Shown here: positions 48,909 through 59,485 of the stretch, in pieces
How positions within the stretch are numbered: the stretch's first letter is position 1
Layout: every line of letters begins with the position of its first letter
NCBI RefSeq assembly: GCF_014202945.1
Contig: NZ_JACHHW010000002.1
Coordinates: 248,001-312,000 of the forward strand
Length of the DNA: 64,000 nt
From: Zhongshania antarctica
GTDB lineage: Bacteria; Pseudomonadota; Gammaproteobacteria; Pseudomonadales; Spongiibacteraceae
Reading direction: 5' to 3'
Notes under the pieces: generated by a model
What the model was told of the DNA's origin: nothing
Databases searched by the model: none
Seen by the model: the letters and a program-made list of their open reading frames with translations, nothing else
Made by a program: the position numbers and the translations under genes

Positions 48909-49375
48909 TCGGGTGTCGCTAGGGCGGCAATTATTTGCTGCTCCATATAATCCCAGTCAGGTATCGTCAAAGACTGTTCCACCAAGCGCACCACACTGTG
49001 AATCAAAGCTTGCGGCGGAGTTTCCAGCGGCTCTAAATCGGCACTAATCAAGCGCTGAATAGAGGGCATGCCACTGAGCGCCACCGCAAAAAACGGTAAC
49101 TTAGCACGATTGCTAATGCCATAAAGCACCGCGATATGACGAATTTTCAAGTCTTTTGGCAGCACGCCATCGCGCAGCCCCTCAAAGCTAAATACTGGTA
49201 TATCTTGCTCTCGCCACGCCACAGTGCCGAGTATAAACGGCGAGGCAATAGCCGAGTTCAAGCCCCCCGCTATCGTGACCTCGGCCACAGTGGCATTAGG
49301 GACTAACAGCGCGCCATCCATCAAGGGCAAAACAATATTCGCCAGTACCGTAGACGTCGACTCTAGGGTATTCAT
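48905..49375 (-). CDS. chpC: CheW-like adaptor ChpC
   Basis: A 156-residue CheW-domain protein, last gene of the pil-chp array and overlapping the chpA stop by 4 bp. Core pattern: LPLMDGALLVPNATVAEV...GTVAWREQDIPVFSFE...RHIAVLYGI. In Pseudomonas aeruginosa ChpC links additional receptors to ChpA. The expected chpB (methylesterase) between chpA and chpC is absent. Confidence 0.85.
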   Translation of the reverse strand: MNTLESTSTVLANIVLPLMDGALLVPNATVAEVTIAGGLNSAIASPFILGTVAWREQDIPVFSFEGLRDGVLPKDLKIRHIAVLYGISNRAKLPFFAVALSGMPSIQRLISADLEPLETPPQALIHSVVRLVEQSLTIPDWDYMEQQIIAALATPD

Positions 49376-52300
49376 ACCGCCACCACTGTGGACGTCACGT
49401 CATCAATTGCCTTTAATAACTGGATTTCTTGATAAGGCTTGCCGAGGAAATTATGCACTCCCAAGCCAAACGCACGCTGTCGATGCTTTTGCCCAGTTCG
49501 CGAGCTAATCATAATAATCGGGATATGCTTAAGACGGGGATTACTGCGCACCCGATTTGCTACTTCAAAGCCGTCCATACGGGGCATTTCAATATCCAAC
49601 AGAATAACATCCGGTAAACGCTCACTGTCTTGCAGCTGATTCATCGCGTCTAGGCCATCTCTGGCGAGGGCAACTTCCATTTGCTGGCGAGCCAATAGCC
49701 GTGAGGTAACCTTGCGCACGGTCACTGAGTCATCAACCACCATCACCAATCGATTATTGCTCTGCTCAACTTGCGCTACCGACTCGGTATTATCCGTTAG
49801 TAACTGCCTAGCGGTATCGGCACGGATACTGGCCAACATATCGAGTATTACAACCACGCTGCCGTCGCCCAGCACCGTCGCCCCAGACAAACCCGGCACC
49901 GCAGCAAATTGCGGCCCCAAGGTTTTTACTACCACCTCACGAGAACCCAATAGAGAGTCGACCTGTACCGCCGTCGCAGGCTCGGCATTGCGAATGAGCA
50001 GCACTGGCCGAGGTTCGGTCTGTCCTTCCAAGTTAGGCACTTTGGACGCTCCCAGTAAATTGCCGAGGTAGCGTAATTTATAGTCCTGACCCGCGTATTC
50101 AAAATCCGGCCCGTTATCCTGGTAGTAAACATCTAGTTCATAGGGGCTGACCCGCACGATCCCTTCGATATTATTGAGGGGCACCGCAAAGATTTCGCCA
50201 CCGACACTGACCATCAGGGCCCGGTTAACCGAGACGGTAAAGGGCAGGCGAATTTCAAACCGCGAGCCTTGGCCACGACTGGTTTGAATGTCTATCGCGC
50301 CGCCCAACTGTTTAATTTCGCTGCGCACCACGTCCATGCCCACACCGCGACCAGAAATCTGCGTGACGTTGCTGGCGGTAGTGAAGCCCGCGTGAAAGAT
50401 ATACTCCAACAACTGCCGCTCAGTGAGTTCGGCATCCGTGCTCACCAAGCCCAAGGCTTCAGCTTTAGTGCGCACCGCGGCCAAATCGATACCCGCACCG
50501 TCATCGTTAATGACTATAACTACGTCGCCACCTTGACGGTCGAAACGCATAGTAATTTCACCCTCGGCGTTTTTACCCGCCGCGACTCGTTCAGCAGGGG
50601 ATTCTATGCCGTGGTCAACCGCGTTGCGAAGCATATGTTCAAGGGCCGGAATAATGCGCTCAAGCACCCGGCGGTCCATCTCGCCTTCGGCGTTATACAC
50701 TTTAAAATCAATAGGCTTATCAAGTTCACTGGCGACCTGACGCACGCCACGCCGCAGGCGCGGCACCATGCGCGCAAAGTGAACCATCTGCGAGCGCATC
50801 AGGCCCTCTTGTAACTCGGTATTGACCCGAGACTGCTGTACCAACAGGGTTTCCATATCTCGGCTTTTTTCAACCAAGGTGCCCCGCAAGTCGGTGAGAT
50901 CCGATGCCGACTCAAGCAAGGAGCGCGATAACTGCTGAAGCTGGGAGTAGCGGTCAAATTCTAGGGGGTCAAAGCCATCGGCGCCTTCGCTCTCAACCTG
51001 CTCCTGACGAAAGACAATCTGCGCTTCGGTTTCAATGTCCAAACGTCGCACTTGCTCTTGCAAACGCTCGACGGTGATTTCCATTTCCTCAAGAGAGTAA
51101 TGGATCTCACTCACCTGTTCTTCAACTCGGCCACGGGCAATCGAGGTTTCCCCAGCAAGATTAATCAAACGCTCCAGCAAAATCGAAGGCACTTTAATCA
51201 TTTCTTGCGGAGCACGGCCGCCGCTATTGGCCAATCCACTCGCCGAGTCACTCTCTACCGGCGGAACTTGGCGACCAGTGACATTACCGGGTAATAGCTC
51301 GGCTACTTGGCCCAGCACATCGTCATCGCTGACAAGCGCAGGCAGCTCATTTTCTACGGTATTCTGCGCAGCCGCATCGGCCGCGCCAATACGGCCAAGC
51401 TCTTTAACGAGCTGATCTTGAAAACCCTGTAGGGTGTTGAAAAACGCATCGCTGCCGCTGGCAGATTTTGTCACTGCCGTCGTTATCGCTGTTTCAAAAT
51501 CATGGCTGAGATCGCCAAGTTTCTTTATGCCTGATAAGCGTGCGCCACCTTTTAAGGTGTGCAGATAGCGCTGAATATCGTCAAGCTGACGCTGGTCTTC
51601 GCGGTTTTCCGAAAACTGCTGAATGGCTTCGTCCATGCCCTCAATCAGGTCATGGGCTTCTTCCATAAATATTTCGATTATTTCTGGATCGACATCACTC
51701 TCGAAATCCGACGCAGGCTCCGATACTGATGCAGCTTGCGGCGCAACTGACACCGACACGTCCTCGAGAGTCTCCTCTCCAGACGCATTCGGTTCCACAA
51801 CGGACAGTTTGGCACCGGCCTCAAAGTTGCGTATTTGGTCAATAAGGCCGGAATTTTCTAGCACGGTCTGCTCACCGGCCAATTGATTCAGGTATTCCAT
51901 TAATTGATCGAGTGCAGCGTCCAACAGCGCAATAAAGTTCTGCGCAATTGGGTCTTGCGCATGACTAAGCAAGACCTGCACTGCTTGTGCAAGTTCAGCA
52001 ATCGCTTCGCTATTAATCTCTTCCGCACGCTGAGCAAAAACCCCCATCACTGGCGCATAATCAATTAATTTTGCCGCTCGCAATTCTGCCGGCTCACTCA
52101 ATAAATCACTTAGGGCTTGAATGCTGTCGCTATTACTTGCCAAAAACGCGTTTAGCGCACCTGGTGCCAACTCGCCACTATTGTCTCGATCTGCTGAGAA
52201 CTCAGCTTCATGAATCAGCTGCACAGCCAAACTATTAATACGGCGGACTAATTCATCGGCGGTGTTTAAGTCCGCGACCGGCGTAGAAGCCATCTCAGCA

Positions 52301-54729
52301 ATCGTCGCCCGCACTTCGCGAATAACATCAGACATCAACGCAATTAAGCGCTGTTCAGCGGCAACGCGCATTGAACGCAGTTCTTTTACCAGGCCCTCAA
52401 GCGGCGTGATGATGGCCGCTATCGGCCCAACCTCGGCCATTTTTGAAGAGCCCTTGAGGGTGTGTAAAGCGCGCTGCACATCGTCCGTCAGCCGCACCGG
52501 ATAACTGTCGACACTCTCAATATAGGCTTCTAGAACGCGGAGATGGTTATCGGCTTCGCCGATGAAAACAGCAATCAAACCCTCGTCATCACCGCTCGCG
52601 CCAGCGCCGACAGCACGTGGTAACTGGCTATCGGTGAGCGCCTTGGCCAAGCTCATCAAACCATTCACAACCGTACTAGAAATCTCACGCCCTGCCGCCA
52701 AGGCCGTGGTCATCTCTGGCAGTAAATCAATGATCTGATCAATTAACACCAGTCGCGCTTGGTCCATATTCAGACGACCATCGACGACTTTATTCAACAT
52801 CGCTTCCACTGACCAAGCCAATTCCCCGAGCTGCTCAGCCCCCACCATACGGCCACTGCCTTTGAGGGTGTGAAAAGCTCGGCGCACTGTAACCAAGTGC
52901 TCAGTAGAACCAAGCTCGGCGTGCCACTGAGGCAAGGTTTCAGTTAGTAGCTCAAGAACTTCTTCAGCTTCTTCTAAAAACACCTCAAGAATATCTGGGT
53001 CGAGTTCAAGAGTGGTGCCAGCTTCTTGGGCCTTGGCTGCAGAATGCCTGCCAATAACATCAGGGCTGCCACCTGAGCGTTGACTAGGCCAGTTCAACAC
53101 GTTTGCTGATAAGGCAGTATCTGCGCCCGCAACCGGGTAACCTAAGCGCGCCACCCCGAGCTGAGCACCTGTCAACAAGCCCTGATCAGCGTACTGCCGC
53201 CCCTTGGCACTGCGCTCTAAATAATAATCGACCGCCGTTAGCGAATCGGCCAGTGCATCCAACATTTGCCACTGGGGCACGGTCTGCCCAGCAATGATTT
53301 CATTGGCGATGTAATCCGCACAGCTTTCAAGTATCGCGGCTGAATCAGTGTAATCCGCCGCAGTTAGCTCGTTTGCCAAGTCCTTGAGCTGGCCGGGAAC
53401 ACTGACTAAATGACTGCTTTGCCACTGCTCAGCGACATAGACAATAATTGCTTCCTGAGCATCAAATAATACCGCCCTACTTTTCTTGGCTACCGCAGCA
53501 TGGGCGTCATCGGTAACCGACGGCGCCACATTGGGTTCAGAAGGCTCCGCCTCAGGTTTCTCGGTTAGGCGCTCGGCAAGCCGGCGCAGAGAATTCGCCA
53601 GACTTTGACTCCCCCCGGCACTCAAGCCCTGTTCTAAGCCATCTGCAATTGCCCTTAGGGAGTAAAGTGGTTCGATCATGCCCACAACAGCCAAGGTATC
53701 GCTAAGCTGCTTGCAGCGTTGGCTAATTTCTACGTGGTTAGCATCGCCTGAGAGCAGCTCGGCAATACTGCGCAACTCCCGTTCAACCACGCTTCGTGTC
53801 TCAATGGTAAAGGCAAGTGACACTGCCCCAGTAGTCTCTTGCTCATCAAAGACACCCTGCAAATTGTGTCTTGCGAATACCTCGGCAATATACGGCGTCT
53901 CGGCATTGCTACTGGCCACATAAAAGAGAATATCTTTAAATAAAGAGCGACCTATTTTGCGATCACTGGCCGACGCACCCAGCTGAGCAAAGGCCGAAAG
54001 TTCAATTTCGAGGCGTGCCATTAAATCCCGAATAGCAAAGTGACGCGCTATCGACTTATTGGCCAAGCCTTCAATTAATGCGAGCGCCGCTAACCAAAGA
54101 AATTTTTGTTCCTTGCCCGCACACAGCTTTGCCGCTCGACCACACACTTTACCGAGGTAAACGAGGTTTTGTTGATCGTCGCCGCCACGGATGTAGGCTG
54201 CCATGGCAATTTGGTACATTTTCAGCAGTTTGCCAGCCAACTCTAAAAAAGTTGCTTCAGGCAACTGTTGATGCCGTTCGCCATCGTCAGCCGCCAGTGC
54301 CAAGCGCGGGTTAAATAACACTGATGACGATAAGAGCGGGTTACCAGTGGCCGCGCGTAAGTCGTTAAAAATAATAATTAAGGATGCCGGTAGCTCGCGC
54401 TGAGAATCACTTAAACGCTGCAAATAGGTGGGTAAATCACGGGCGCTGTTCAACACAGCTTGAACGATATCGGTTTGTGAGCGAGGCATGCTGCCATCTT
54501 GCAAAGACAGCAGTGCCCCCTCCATTTCTTCCAATAACAAGGCCGGGCCGCTGAATTCAATCATCCGCAAGCTGCCCTGCACTTGGTGCAGTATTGCCGT
54601 CGCACGCTCCAGAGCCGCTTCATTTCCGGTGAGCAGCACGTCCTTGAGCAACAGTACACACTGGCCTAGGGATTCCGCTATTTCTCCGGAAACCCATTCC
54701 AGCGCGATATAATCTCGGCGATCCGTCAT
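49372..54729 (-). CDS. chpA: Hybrid chemosensory histidine kinase ChpA/PilL
   Basis: A 1785-residue CheA-type kinase controlling type IV pili. The N-terminal FimL-like region has an HPt-like H48 (LHQVQG); canonical HPt histidines are H620, H756 and H1057 (each HTLKG). Then come the dimerisation domain, ATPase (LRNAVDHG, DDGAGID, GRGVGMDVV), CheW domain and a C-terminal receiver with D1712 (ILLDIEMP). P. aeruginosa ChpA is ~2,470 residues with eight transfer domains, so this one is a shorter version. Overlaps chpC by 4 bp. Confidence 0.95.
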   Translation of the reverse strand: MTDRRDYIALEWVSGEIAESLGQCVLLLKDVLLTGNEAALERATAILHQVQGSLRMIEFSGPALLLEEMEGALLSLQDGSMPRSQTDIVQAVLNSARDLPTYLQRLSDSQRELPASLIIIFNDLRAATGNPLLSSSVLFNPRLALAADDGERHQQLPEATFLELAGKLLKMYQIAMAAYIRGGDDQQNLVYLGKVCGRAAKLCAGKEQKFLWLAALALIEGLANKSIARHFAIRDLMARLEIELSAFAQLGASASDRKIGRSLFKDILFYVASSNAETPYIAEVFARHNLQGVFDEQETTGAVSLAFTIETRSVVERELRSIAELLSGDANHVEISQRCKQLSDTLAVVGMIEPLYSLRAIADGLEQGLSAGGSQSLANSLRRLAERLTEKPEAEPSEPNVAPSVTDDAHAAVAKKSRAVLFDAQEAIIVYVAEQWQSSHLVSVPGQLKDLANELTAADYTDSAAILESCADYIANEIIAGQTVPQWQMLDALADSLTAVDYYLERSAKGRQYADQGLLTGAQLGVARLGYPVAGADTALSANVLNWPSQRSGGSPDVIGRHSAAKAQEAGTTLELDPDILEVFLEEAEEVLELLTETLPQWHAELGSTEHLVTVRRAFHTLKGSGRMVGAEQLGELAWSVEAMLNKVVDGRLNMDQARLVLIDQIIDLLPEMTTALAAGREISSTVVNGLMSLAKALTDSQLPRAVGAGASGDDEGLIAVFIGEADNHLRVLEAYIESVDSYPVRLTDDVQRALHTLKGSSKMAEVGPIAAIITPLEGLVKELRSMRVAAEQRLIALMSDVIREVRATIAEMASTPVADLNTADELVRRINSLAVQLIHEAEFSADRDNSGELAPGALNAFLASNSDSIQALSDLLSEPAELRAAKLIDYAPVMGVFAQRAEEINSEAIAELAQAVQVLLSHAQDPIAQNFIALLDAALDQLMEYLNQLAGEQTVLENSGLIDQIRNFEAGAKLSVVEPNASGEETLEDVSVSVAPQAASVSEPASDFESDVDPEIIEIFMEEAHDLIEGMDEAIQQFSENREDQRQLDDIQRYLHTLKGGARLSGIKKLGDLSHDFETAITTAVTKSASGSDAFFNTLQGFQDQLVKELGRIGAADAAAQNTVENELPALVSDDDVLGQVAELLPGNVTGRQVPPVESDSASGLANSGGRAPQEMIKVPSILLERLINLAGETSIARGRVEEQVSEIHYSLEEMEITVERLQEQVRRLDIETEAQIVFRQEQVESEGADGFDPLEFDRYSQLQQLSRSLLESASDLTDLRGTLVEKSRDMETLLVQQSRVNTELQEGLMRSQMVHFARMVPRLRRGVRQVASELDKPIDFKVYNAEGEMDRRVLERIIPALEHMLRNAVDHGIESPAERVAAGKNAEGEITMRFDRQGGDVVIVINDDGAGIDLAAVRTKAEALGLVSTDAELTERQLLEYIFHAGFTTASNVTQISGRGVGMDVVRSEIKQLGGAIDIQTSRGQGSRFEIRLPFTVSVNRALMVSVGGEIFAVPLNNIEGIVRVSPYELDVYYQDNGPDFEYAGQDYKLRYLGNLLGASKVPNLEGQTEPRPVLLIRNAEPATAVQVDSLLGSREVVVKTLGPQFAAVPGLSGATVLGDGSVVVILDMLASIRADTARQLLTDNTESVAQVEQSNNRLVMVVDDSVTVRKVTSRLLARQQMEVALARDGLDAMNQLQDSERLPDVILLDIEMPRMDGFEVANRVRSNPRLKHIPIIMISSRTGQKHRQRAFGLGVHNFLGKPYQEIQLLKAIDDVTSTVVAV

Positions 54730-54769
54730 GTCATTAAACTCTGATATTCAGTGCCCGCCTGGCTGGGCG

Positions 54770-56803
54770 CTAAGCCTGCTGCTCTGGCAAGGTAAAACCG
54801 GCAACTGAGCTACGTAAGTCGTTAGTCATCTCAGCCAGCGCACCAATTGAACGAGCCGTTTCCGTTGAACCCGCCGAGGTCTGCGAGGTAATTTCTTGAA
54901 TAACCCGCATGGTCGAGGAAATTTGTCCGGCTGACGTTGCCTGATCGGCAGCAGCGCTGGAGATATTTTCAATTAGCTCTGCCAGTTCCTGAGATACCGC
55001 TTCGATTTCGGTCAGGGCTGTACCCGCATCTTGAGCCAAGCGCGCGCCGCGAACCACTTCCGAGGTCGTTTGCTCCATTGAAATAACTGCTTCACTGGTA
55101 TCCGACTGAATGGTTTTAACCAGTGCTTCAATCTGCTTTGTTGCGCCAGATGAGCGCTCAGCGAGGCGCTGAACCTCGTCGGCAACCACCGCAAAGCCGC
55201 GTCCGGCGTCACCAGCCATCGAGGCCTGAATCGCGGCGTTCAGTGCCAAAATATTGGTTTGATCGGCAATGTCGTTAATCAAGGAAACAATATCACCAAT
55301 CTCCTGAGTCGATTCACCAAGCCGCTTGATTCGCTTCGAGGTTTCTTGAATCTGCTCACGAATATTATCCATGCCTTTAATGGTGTTCTGTACCACTTCT
55401 GCACCCGTGTTGGCGATGGCTACCGAGCGCTGCGCCACCGCGGCAGATTCCCGCGCATTGGAAGAGACTCGGTCAATGGTAAGCGCCATTTCGGTGATCG
55501 CGGCGGAAGCACCAGCAATTTCCTTGGCCTGGCTTTCAGACGCCTGAGCCAGGTTCAAGGCCGTAGACTGGGAATTCTGCGCGGCCGAAGAAACCTGTAC
55601 CGCAGTTTCGTTGATCTGCGATACCAATACCCGCAATTGGTCGATGGTGTAGTTAATCGAGTCGGCGATGGCACCGGTAAAGTCTTCGGTTACCGTGGCG
55701 GAGGTTGTCAAATCGCCGTCGGCGAGATCGGCGAGCTCATCTAACAAGCGCAAAATCGCCGTTTGATTGCGTTCATTCGCGTCGGCTGTTTCACGCAAGC
55801 GTAAATTAGTGCTGCGCATTGACTGCCAAGCCAAAAGGCTCAAGGCAACAAGAATTAAACCGACAAACATCATTGCCGTCGCAACTGACCAAGACCGCTG
55901 TTCATCAAGCGTGGCAATCTCGGCAGATAACTTACTGGTGACCAAGGTGATTTGTGGCACGTTCGCTGCTATCAACGCAGCCGCTTCCGACGATTTTAAG
56001 AGCTCAGGCGAGACCTGAAAGATCTCTTCCATCGAGCCACTGATCATTTGGAAGGAGGTCGACATTTCGGTGAGTATTAACCGCGCATCTTTATTACTGA
56101 CTTTATCAACGCCAATCGCACTATTGCCGCCGAGCATGCCTCGCAGTACCGTGGCAAACTCACTGGCATCAATCGTAAATTGCTCTGCGGCTAAGGTCGC
56201 GGCATCGGTGCCGCCAATCATTTTGTCAACATTACGCGCAATACGCTCTGCCAACCAAGACTGGCGCTGGGCAATGGCAACTTGTTGCGCTGACACGCCG
56301 GTCTTTAGAAAAATTTCAACGAGTTTATTGTTGCCCACTTGCAGCTGAGGAATCAGCCTATTGAGGTTTTCGGCGACCTCGTAGAGAAAAACAATCCGCT
56401 CGCGGTTGTTGACGATGGTTTCCGTTGCGCTATTCACTTGCGCCCACAGGCGATTGAGTTCATCGACATTACTGCCTAACAGTGCAGCAGGAGATGGCAG
56501 GCTTTTACTGCCCGACACCAATTGGCTGCGCGCTGTTTCAAAATTTCGCTGCGCCCGCGCCAAAGAGTCAAACTGACTCTGATCGCCCAATGCCGCTTCG
56601 CGGGCATTATTGGCCAACTGCTGAGCATAAAGCCGCATTTCGCTGGTGAGCTCTAAATAACGCTGATCATGATCGGCGTCTCGTAGGATGATATACGTGT
56701 TGAAGCCCGCGCCAACAAAACCTACCAGCATAAATAAGACGAGAACACTGACTGCACGGCTGGTTCGTAGTCGCGCCATCGCTCCTTGATTACCTGCTTT
56801 CAT
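54770..56803 (-). CDS. pilJ: Pilus chemoreceptor PilJ
   Basis: A 677-residue methyl-accepting protein (P. aeruginosa PilJ 682). Membrane helices near 17-38 and 308-330 enclose a periplasmic PilJ-type sensor domain ([29 protein letters not shown]...). A HAMP-like segment follows, then the signalling hairpin [41 protein letters not shown]. Presumed to sense pilin or surface contact and drive ChpA through PilI. The pilK methyltransferase gene expected next to it is missing. Confidence 0.95.
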   Translation of the reverse strand: MKAGNQGAMARLRTSRAVSVLVLFMLVGFVGAGFNTYIILRDADHDQRYLELTSEMRLYAQQLANNAREAALGDQSQFDSLARAQRNFETARSQLVSGSKSLPSPAALLGSNVDELNRLWAQVNSATETIVNNRERIVFLYEVAENLNRLIPQLQVGNNKLVEIFLKTGVSAQQVAIAQRQSWLAERIARNVDKMIGGTDAATLAAEQFTIDASEFATVLRGMLGGNSAIGVDKVSNKDARLILTEMSTSFQMISGSMEEIFQVSPELLKSSEAAALIAANVPQITLVTSKLSAEIATLDEQRSWSVATAMMFVGLILVALSLLAWQSMRSTNLRLRETADANERNQTAILRLLDELADLADGDLTTSATVTEDFTGAIADSINYTIDQLRVLVSQINETAVQVSSAAQNSQSTALNLAQASESQAKEIAGASAAITEMALTIDRVSSNARESAAVAQRSVAIANTGAEVVQNTIKGMDNIREQIQETSKRIKRLGESTQEIGDIVSLINDIADQTNILALNAAIQASMAGDAGRGFAVVADEVQRLAERSSGATKQIEALVKTIQSDTSEAVISMEQTTSEVVRGARLAQDAGTALTEIEAVSQELAELIENISSAAADQATSAGQISSTMRVIQEITSQTSAGSTETARSIGALAEMTNDLRSSVAGFTLPEQQA

Positions 56804-56852
56804 TTACCCCAACTCCCAGCATTTAAAATAGATGTGTTAATAGCTGCCTTAT

Positions 56853-57392
56853 TTAAGCGGCAACCGTATAAAAGTCTGTGTCATTAATTAATTGGCTTGG
56901 TCTGAACAGTGCCCAGAAACGATCTGCGTGCTCATACGCACCTTGAGCGTATTTCGCCAGCCGCGCGCTGGCATGAACCGAATCAAGACGGTATTGATCT
57001 ACAGGAAAATGCTGCATGCCAAAGACATTATCAACGATCAAACCAAGATAGGTATCGCCTTTCTCAATAACCAAAACGCGACGCTGACGCTGTTCGGTGG
57101 CTTTGGACTCACCAAGAAAAACAGTTAAATCGATAAGCGGCAACAATCGGCCGCGAACATTGGCGACGCCCCTCACCCAAGGCTTTACCCCGGGTAAGCG
57201 AGTACTCGCGGGCTCAGTAAGCACTTCGGCGATATCATCCATGGCCGCCACGCAGTAATGCTCTCCCAATAAAAAGCCAACGCCACTCCAGCTCGCCGCC
57301 GCGCGATCTCGGCCACTGGGTAAACCACCTATTCCTAATTGGCAGCGACGGGAGAGTTCTACTAAATAATCAAACGACGAGGTGTCAGACAT
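56853..57392 (-). CDS. pilI: CheW-like adaptor PilI
   Basis: About 179 residues from the ATG at 57392; a GTG at 57404 is also in frame. CheW domain: GVGFLLGEHYCVAAMDDIAEVL...VKPWVRGVANVRGRLLPLIDLTVFLG...RVLVIEKGDTYLGLIVDNVFGMQHF. Couples PilJ to the ChpA kinase. Lies between pilH and pilJ, in the order known from Pseudomonas. Confidence 0.93.
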   Translation of the reverse strand: MSDTSSFDYLVELSRRCQLGIGGLPSGRDRAAASWSGVGFLLGEHYCVAAMDDIAEVLTEPASTRLPGVKPWVRGVANVRGRLLPLIDLTVFLGESKATEQRQRRVLVIEKGDTYLGLIVDNVFGMQHFPVDQYRLDSVHASARLAKYAQGAYEHADRFWALFRPSQLINDTDFYTVAA

Positions 57393-57421
57393 ACTTCCGT
57401 TCACCGTAGTTAATTGCGCAT

Positions 57422-57784
57422 TTAATTAAGTACGGCATCAATCGCCTTCAACAAGCCTTTACTGTCCACCGGTTTTGTCAGGTAGCCCTTGGCACCTTGG
57501 CGCTGGCCCCATAGCCGATCTGTTTCCTGATCTTTGGTCGTGACAATAATAACGGGGATACCACTGGTCTCGGGATCGCGACTTAGCTGCCGAGTCGCCT
57601 GAAAGCCATTTAAACCGGGCATGACAATATCCATCAAGACCACATCTGGCATTTCTTGTTTAGCAAGCGCAATCCCTTTCTCGCCGCTTTCAGCCGTCAA
57701 TACCTCGTAACCACTCTTATTGAGAATTTGCGATATTTTAAAAATTTCAGTCGGCGAATCGTCGACTATTAAAACCCGTGGCAT
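57422..57784 (-). CDS. pilH: Response regulator PilH
   Basis: Single-domain CheY-like receiver of 120 residues from the ATG at 57784 (MPRVLIVDD); the frame extends to 57820 but that part is not family-like. Phosphoacceptor D52 (VVLMDIVMPG), acidic pair D8-D9, and Lys in YLTKPVD. In Pseudomonas PilH opposes PilG, favouring pilus retraction and lowering cAMP. Confidence 0.94.
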   Translation of the reverse strand: MPRVLIVDDSPTEIFKISQILNKSGYEVLTAESGEKGIALAKQEMPDVVLMDIVMPGLNGFQATRQLSRDPETSGIPVIIVTTKDQETDRLWGQRQGAKGYLTKPVDSKGLLKAIDAVLN

Positions 57785-57875
57785 ATTGCTTCCCTCGCTA
57801 GCACCGCGCGAATACGGCACATAACACGGCCAAAAGCAGTGGCGTATAGCCCAGCTCCAGCAGTGAGTCTAACAA

Positions 57876-58271
57876 TTATTGCGCTTGCGCAATCTGTACG
57901 TGGGTCTGAATTGCCTCGAGCAACTCGCCCTTACTAAATGGCTTTGTAAGGTATTGATCTGAACCAACAATACGGCCTTTCGCTTTATCGAACAAGCCGT
58001 CCTTACTCGACAACATAATGACCGGCGTCGACTTGAATTCAGTATTATTTTTTATCAAGGCGCAGGTTTGATAGCCGTCTAAACGCGGCATCATAATATC
58101 AACAAAAATGATATCAGGTTTAGTATCAGCTATTTTTGCCAGAGCATCAAAACCATCAACCGCAGTAACAACTGTACAACCTTCTTTAGCGAGCAAGGTT
58201 TCAGTGGTTCTACGGATAGTCTTGCTGTCATCAATAATCATAACCTTTAAACTAGAAAAATTGACTTCCAT
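57876..58271 (-). CDS. pilG: Response regulator PilG
   Basis: Single-domain receiver of 131 residues, first gene of the pil-chp operon. Phosphoacceptor D58 (IIFVDIMMPRLDGY), acidic pair in MIIDDSKTIRRT, conserved Lys in YLTKPFSK. PilG promotes pilus extension and cAMP signalling in Pseudomonas. It is divergent from gshB across 245 bp, the classical arrangement. Confidence 0.94.
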   Translation of the reverse strand: MEVNFSSLKVMIIDDSKTIRRTTETLLAKEGCTVVTAVDGFDALAKIADTKPDIIFVDIMMPRLDGYQTCALIKNNTEFKSTPVIMLSSKDGLFDKAKGRIVGSDQYLTKPFSKGELLEAIQTHVQIAQAQ

Positions 58272-58516
58272 AGGTAATGCGAACCTTTTGCAGGTTTCAA
58301 TTTATGCACTAACATTTCCTTATTCGAGCGCACACTCATTTGATTTTTACACGGAATCCGCTCCAACACCATCATCGCAAAGTAGATCACTAATGCAAAA
58401 TTGCCTGAACTTGCGATAATGCGCTATTTTAGCGGTATTCTGTGAGGGCTAATTATTAGCTCAGCAGGCCCGTATAAGAAACCCCTTTCCGCGAAGTTTT
58501 CGACATAGGTATCAAA

Positions 58517-59485
58517 ATGACAATTAGTTTGGGTGTTGTAATGGATCCCATTGATCATATTACGTACAAAAAGGATTCTACACTCGCCATGTTGTGGGCT
58601 GCCGCTGAACGCAATTGGCAAATACATTACATGACCATTGCCGACTTATACGTCAGTGGTGGCCAGGCCCGTGCCACCAGCCGTCCACTCCAGGTATTTA
58701 AAGACCCCCAGCATTTCTACGAGCTAGGCGACAGCAAAGATATCAGCCTCGGCGAACTCGACGTTATTCTGATGCGCAAAGACCCGCCGTTTGACAATGA
58801 ATTTCTCTACGCTACCCATATCCTAGAGCTGGCCGAAACGCAGGGTGCCTGGGTGGTCAATAAGCCCCAGAGCCTCCGCGACTGCAACGAAAAACTATTT
58901 GCCCTGCAGTTTCCACAGCTCGGGCCTGTCCACTTGGTTAGCCGGGATCAAAAACGCCTGCGCGCCTTTCATGCCGAGCATGGCGACGTGATCATGAAAC
59001 CCTTAGACGGCATGGGTGGCAGTTCTATTTTCCGGCTCCGCGCTGACGACGCCAATGTCGGGGTGATCCTGGAAACCCTCACCAATCACGGCCAAACCAC
59101 CATTATGGCCCAAGTCTATGTGCCGGAAATTAAAGATGGTGACAAACGTATTTTGTTAATTGATGGTGAGCCCATACCCTATTGCCTTGCCCGCGTCCCC
59201 GCCAAGGGTGAAACCCGTGGTAATTTGGCCGCTGGCGGTACCGGCCGCGCCCAAGCCCTCAGCGACAGCGACCGTCGCATTGCGGCTGAAGTCGGCCCCA
59301 TTGCCAAGGCAAAAGGCCTACTCTTTGTTGGCTTGGACGTTATTGGCGAATATCTCACCGAAATCAATGTCACCAGCCCCACCTGTATCCGGGAAATAGA
59401 CGATCAATTCGGCACCGATATCGCAGGCCAGCTTATGGATTGCATCGCCGCCAAATTAGCTGTGTCGGCCCCAACGCATGGGTAA
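58517..59485 (+). CDS. gshB: Glutathione synthetase
   Basis: ATP-grasp ligase joining gamma-glutamylcysteine and glycine. 322 residues (E. coli 316). Recognised by the N-terminal SLGVVMDPIDHITYKKDSTLAMLWAA, DVILMRKDPPFDNEF, GDVIMKPLDGMGGSSIFRL and the C-terminal EINVTSPTCIREID. Overlaps the tonB gene by 8 bp, so the downstream genes share its transcript. Confidence 0.96.
   Translation: MTISLGVVMDPIDHITYKKDSTLAMLWAAAERNWQIHYMTIADLYVSGGQARATSRPLQVFKDPQHFYELGDSKDISLGELDVILMRKDPPFDNEFLYATHILELAETQGAWVVNKPQSLRDCNEKLFALQFPQLGPVHLVSRDQKRLRAFHAEHGDVIMKPLDGMGGSSIFRLRADDANVGVILETLTNHGQTTIMAQVYVPEIKDGDKRILLIDGEPIPYCLARVPAKGETRGNLAAGGTGRAQALSDSDRRIAAEVGPIAKAKGLLFVGLDVIGEYLTEINVTSPTCIREIDDQFGTDIAGQLMDCIAAKLAVSAPTHG

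Noticed and set aside
50269-50814. 181-codon plus-strand frame inside chpA, and a similar 161-codon frame at 55259-55744 inside pilJ.
   Set aside because: Both are antisense shadows of conserved kinase and receptor domains, with His/Arg-rich non-protein-like composition.
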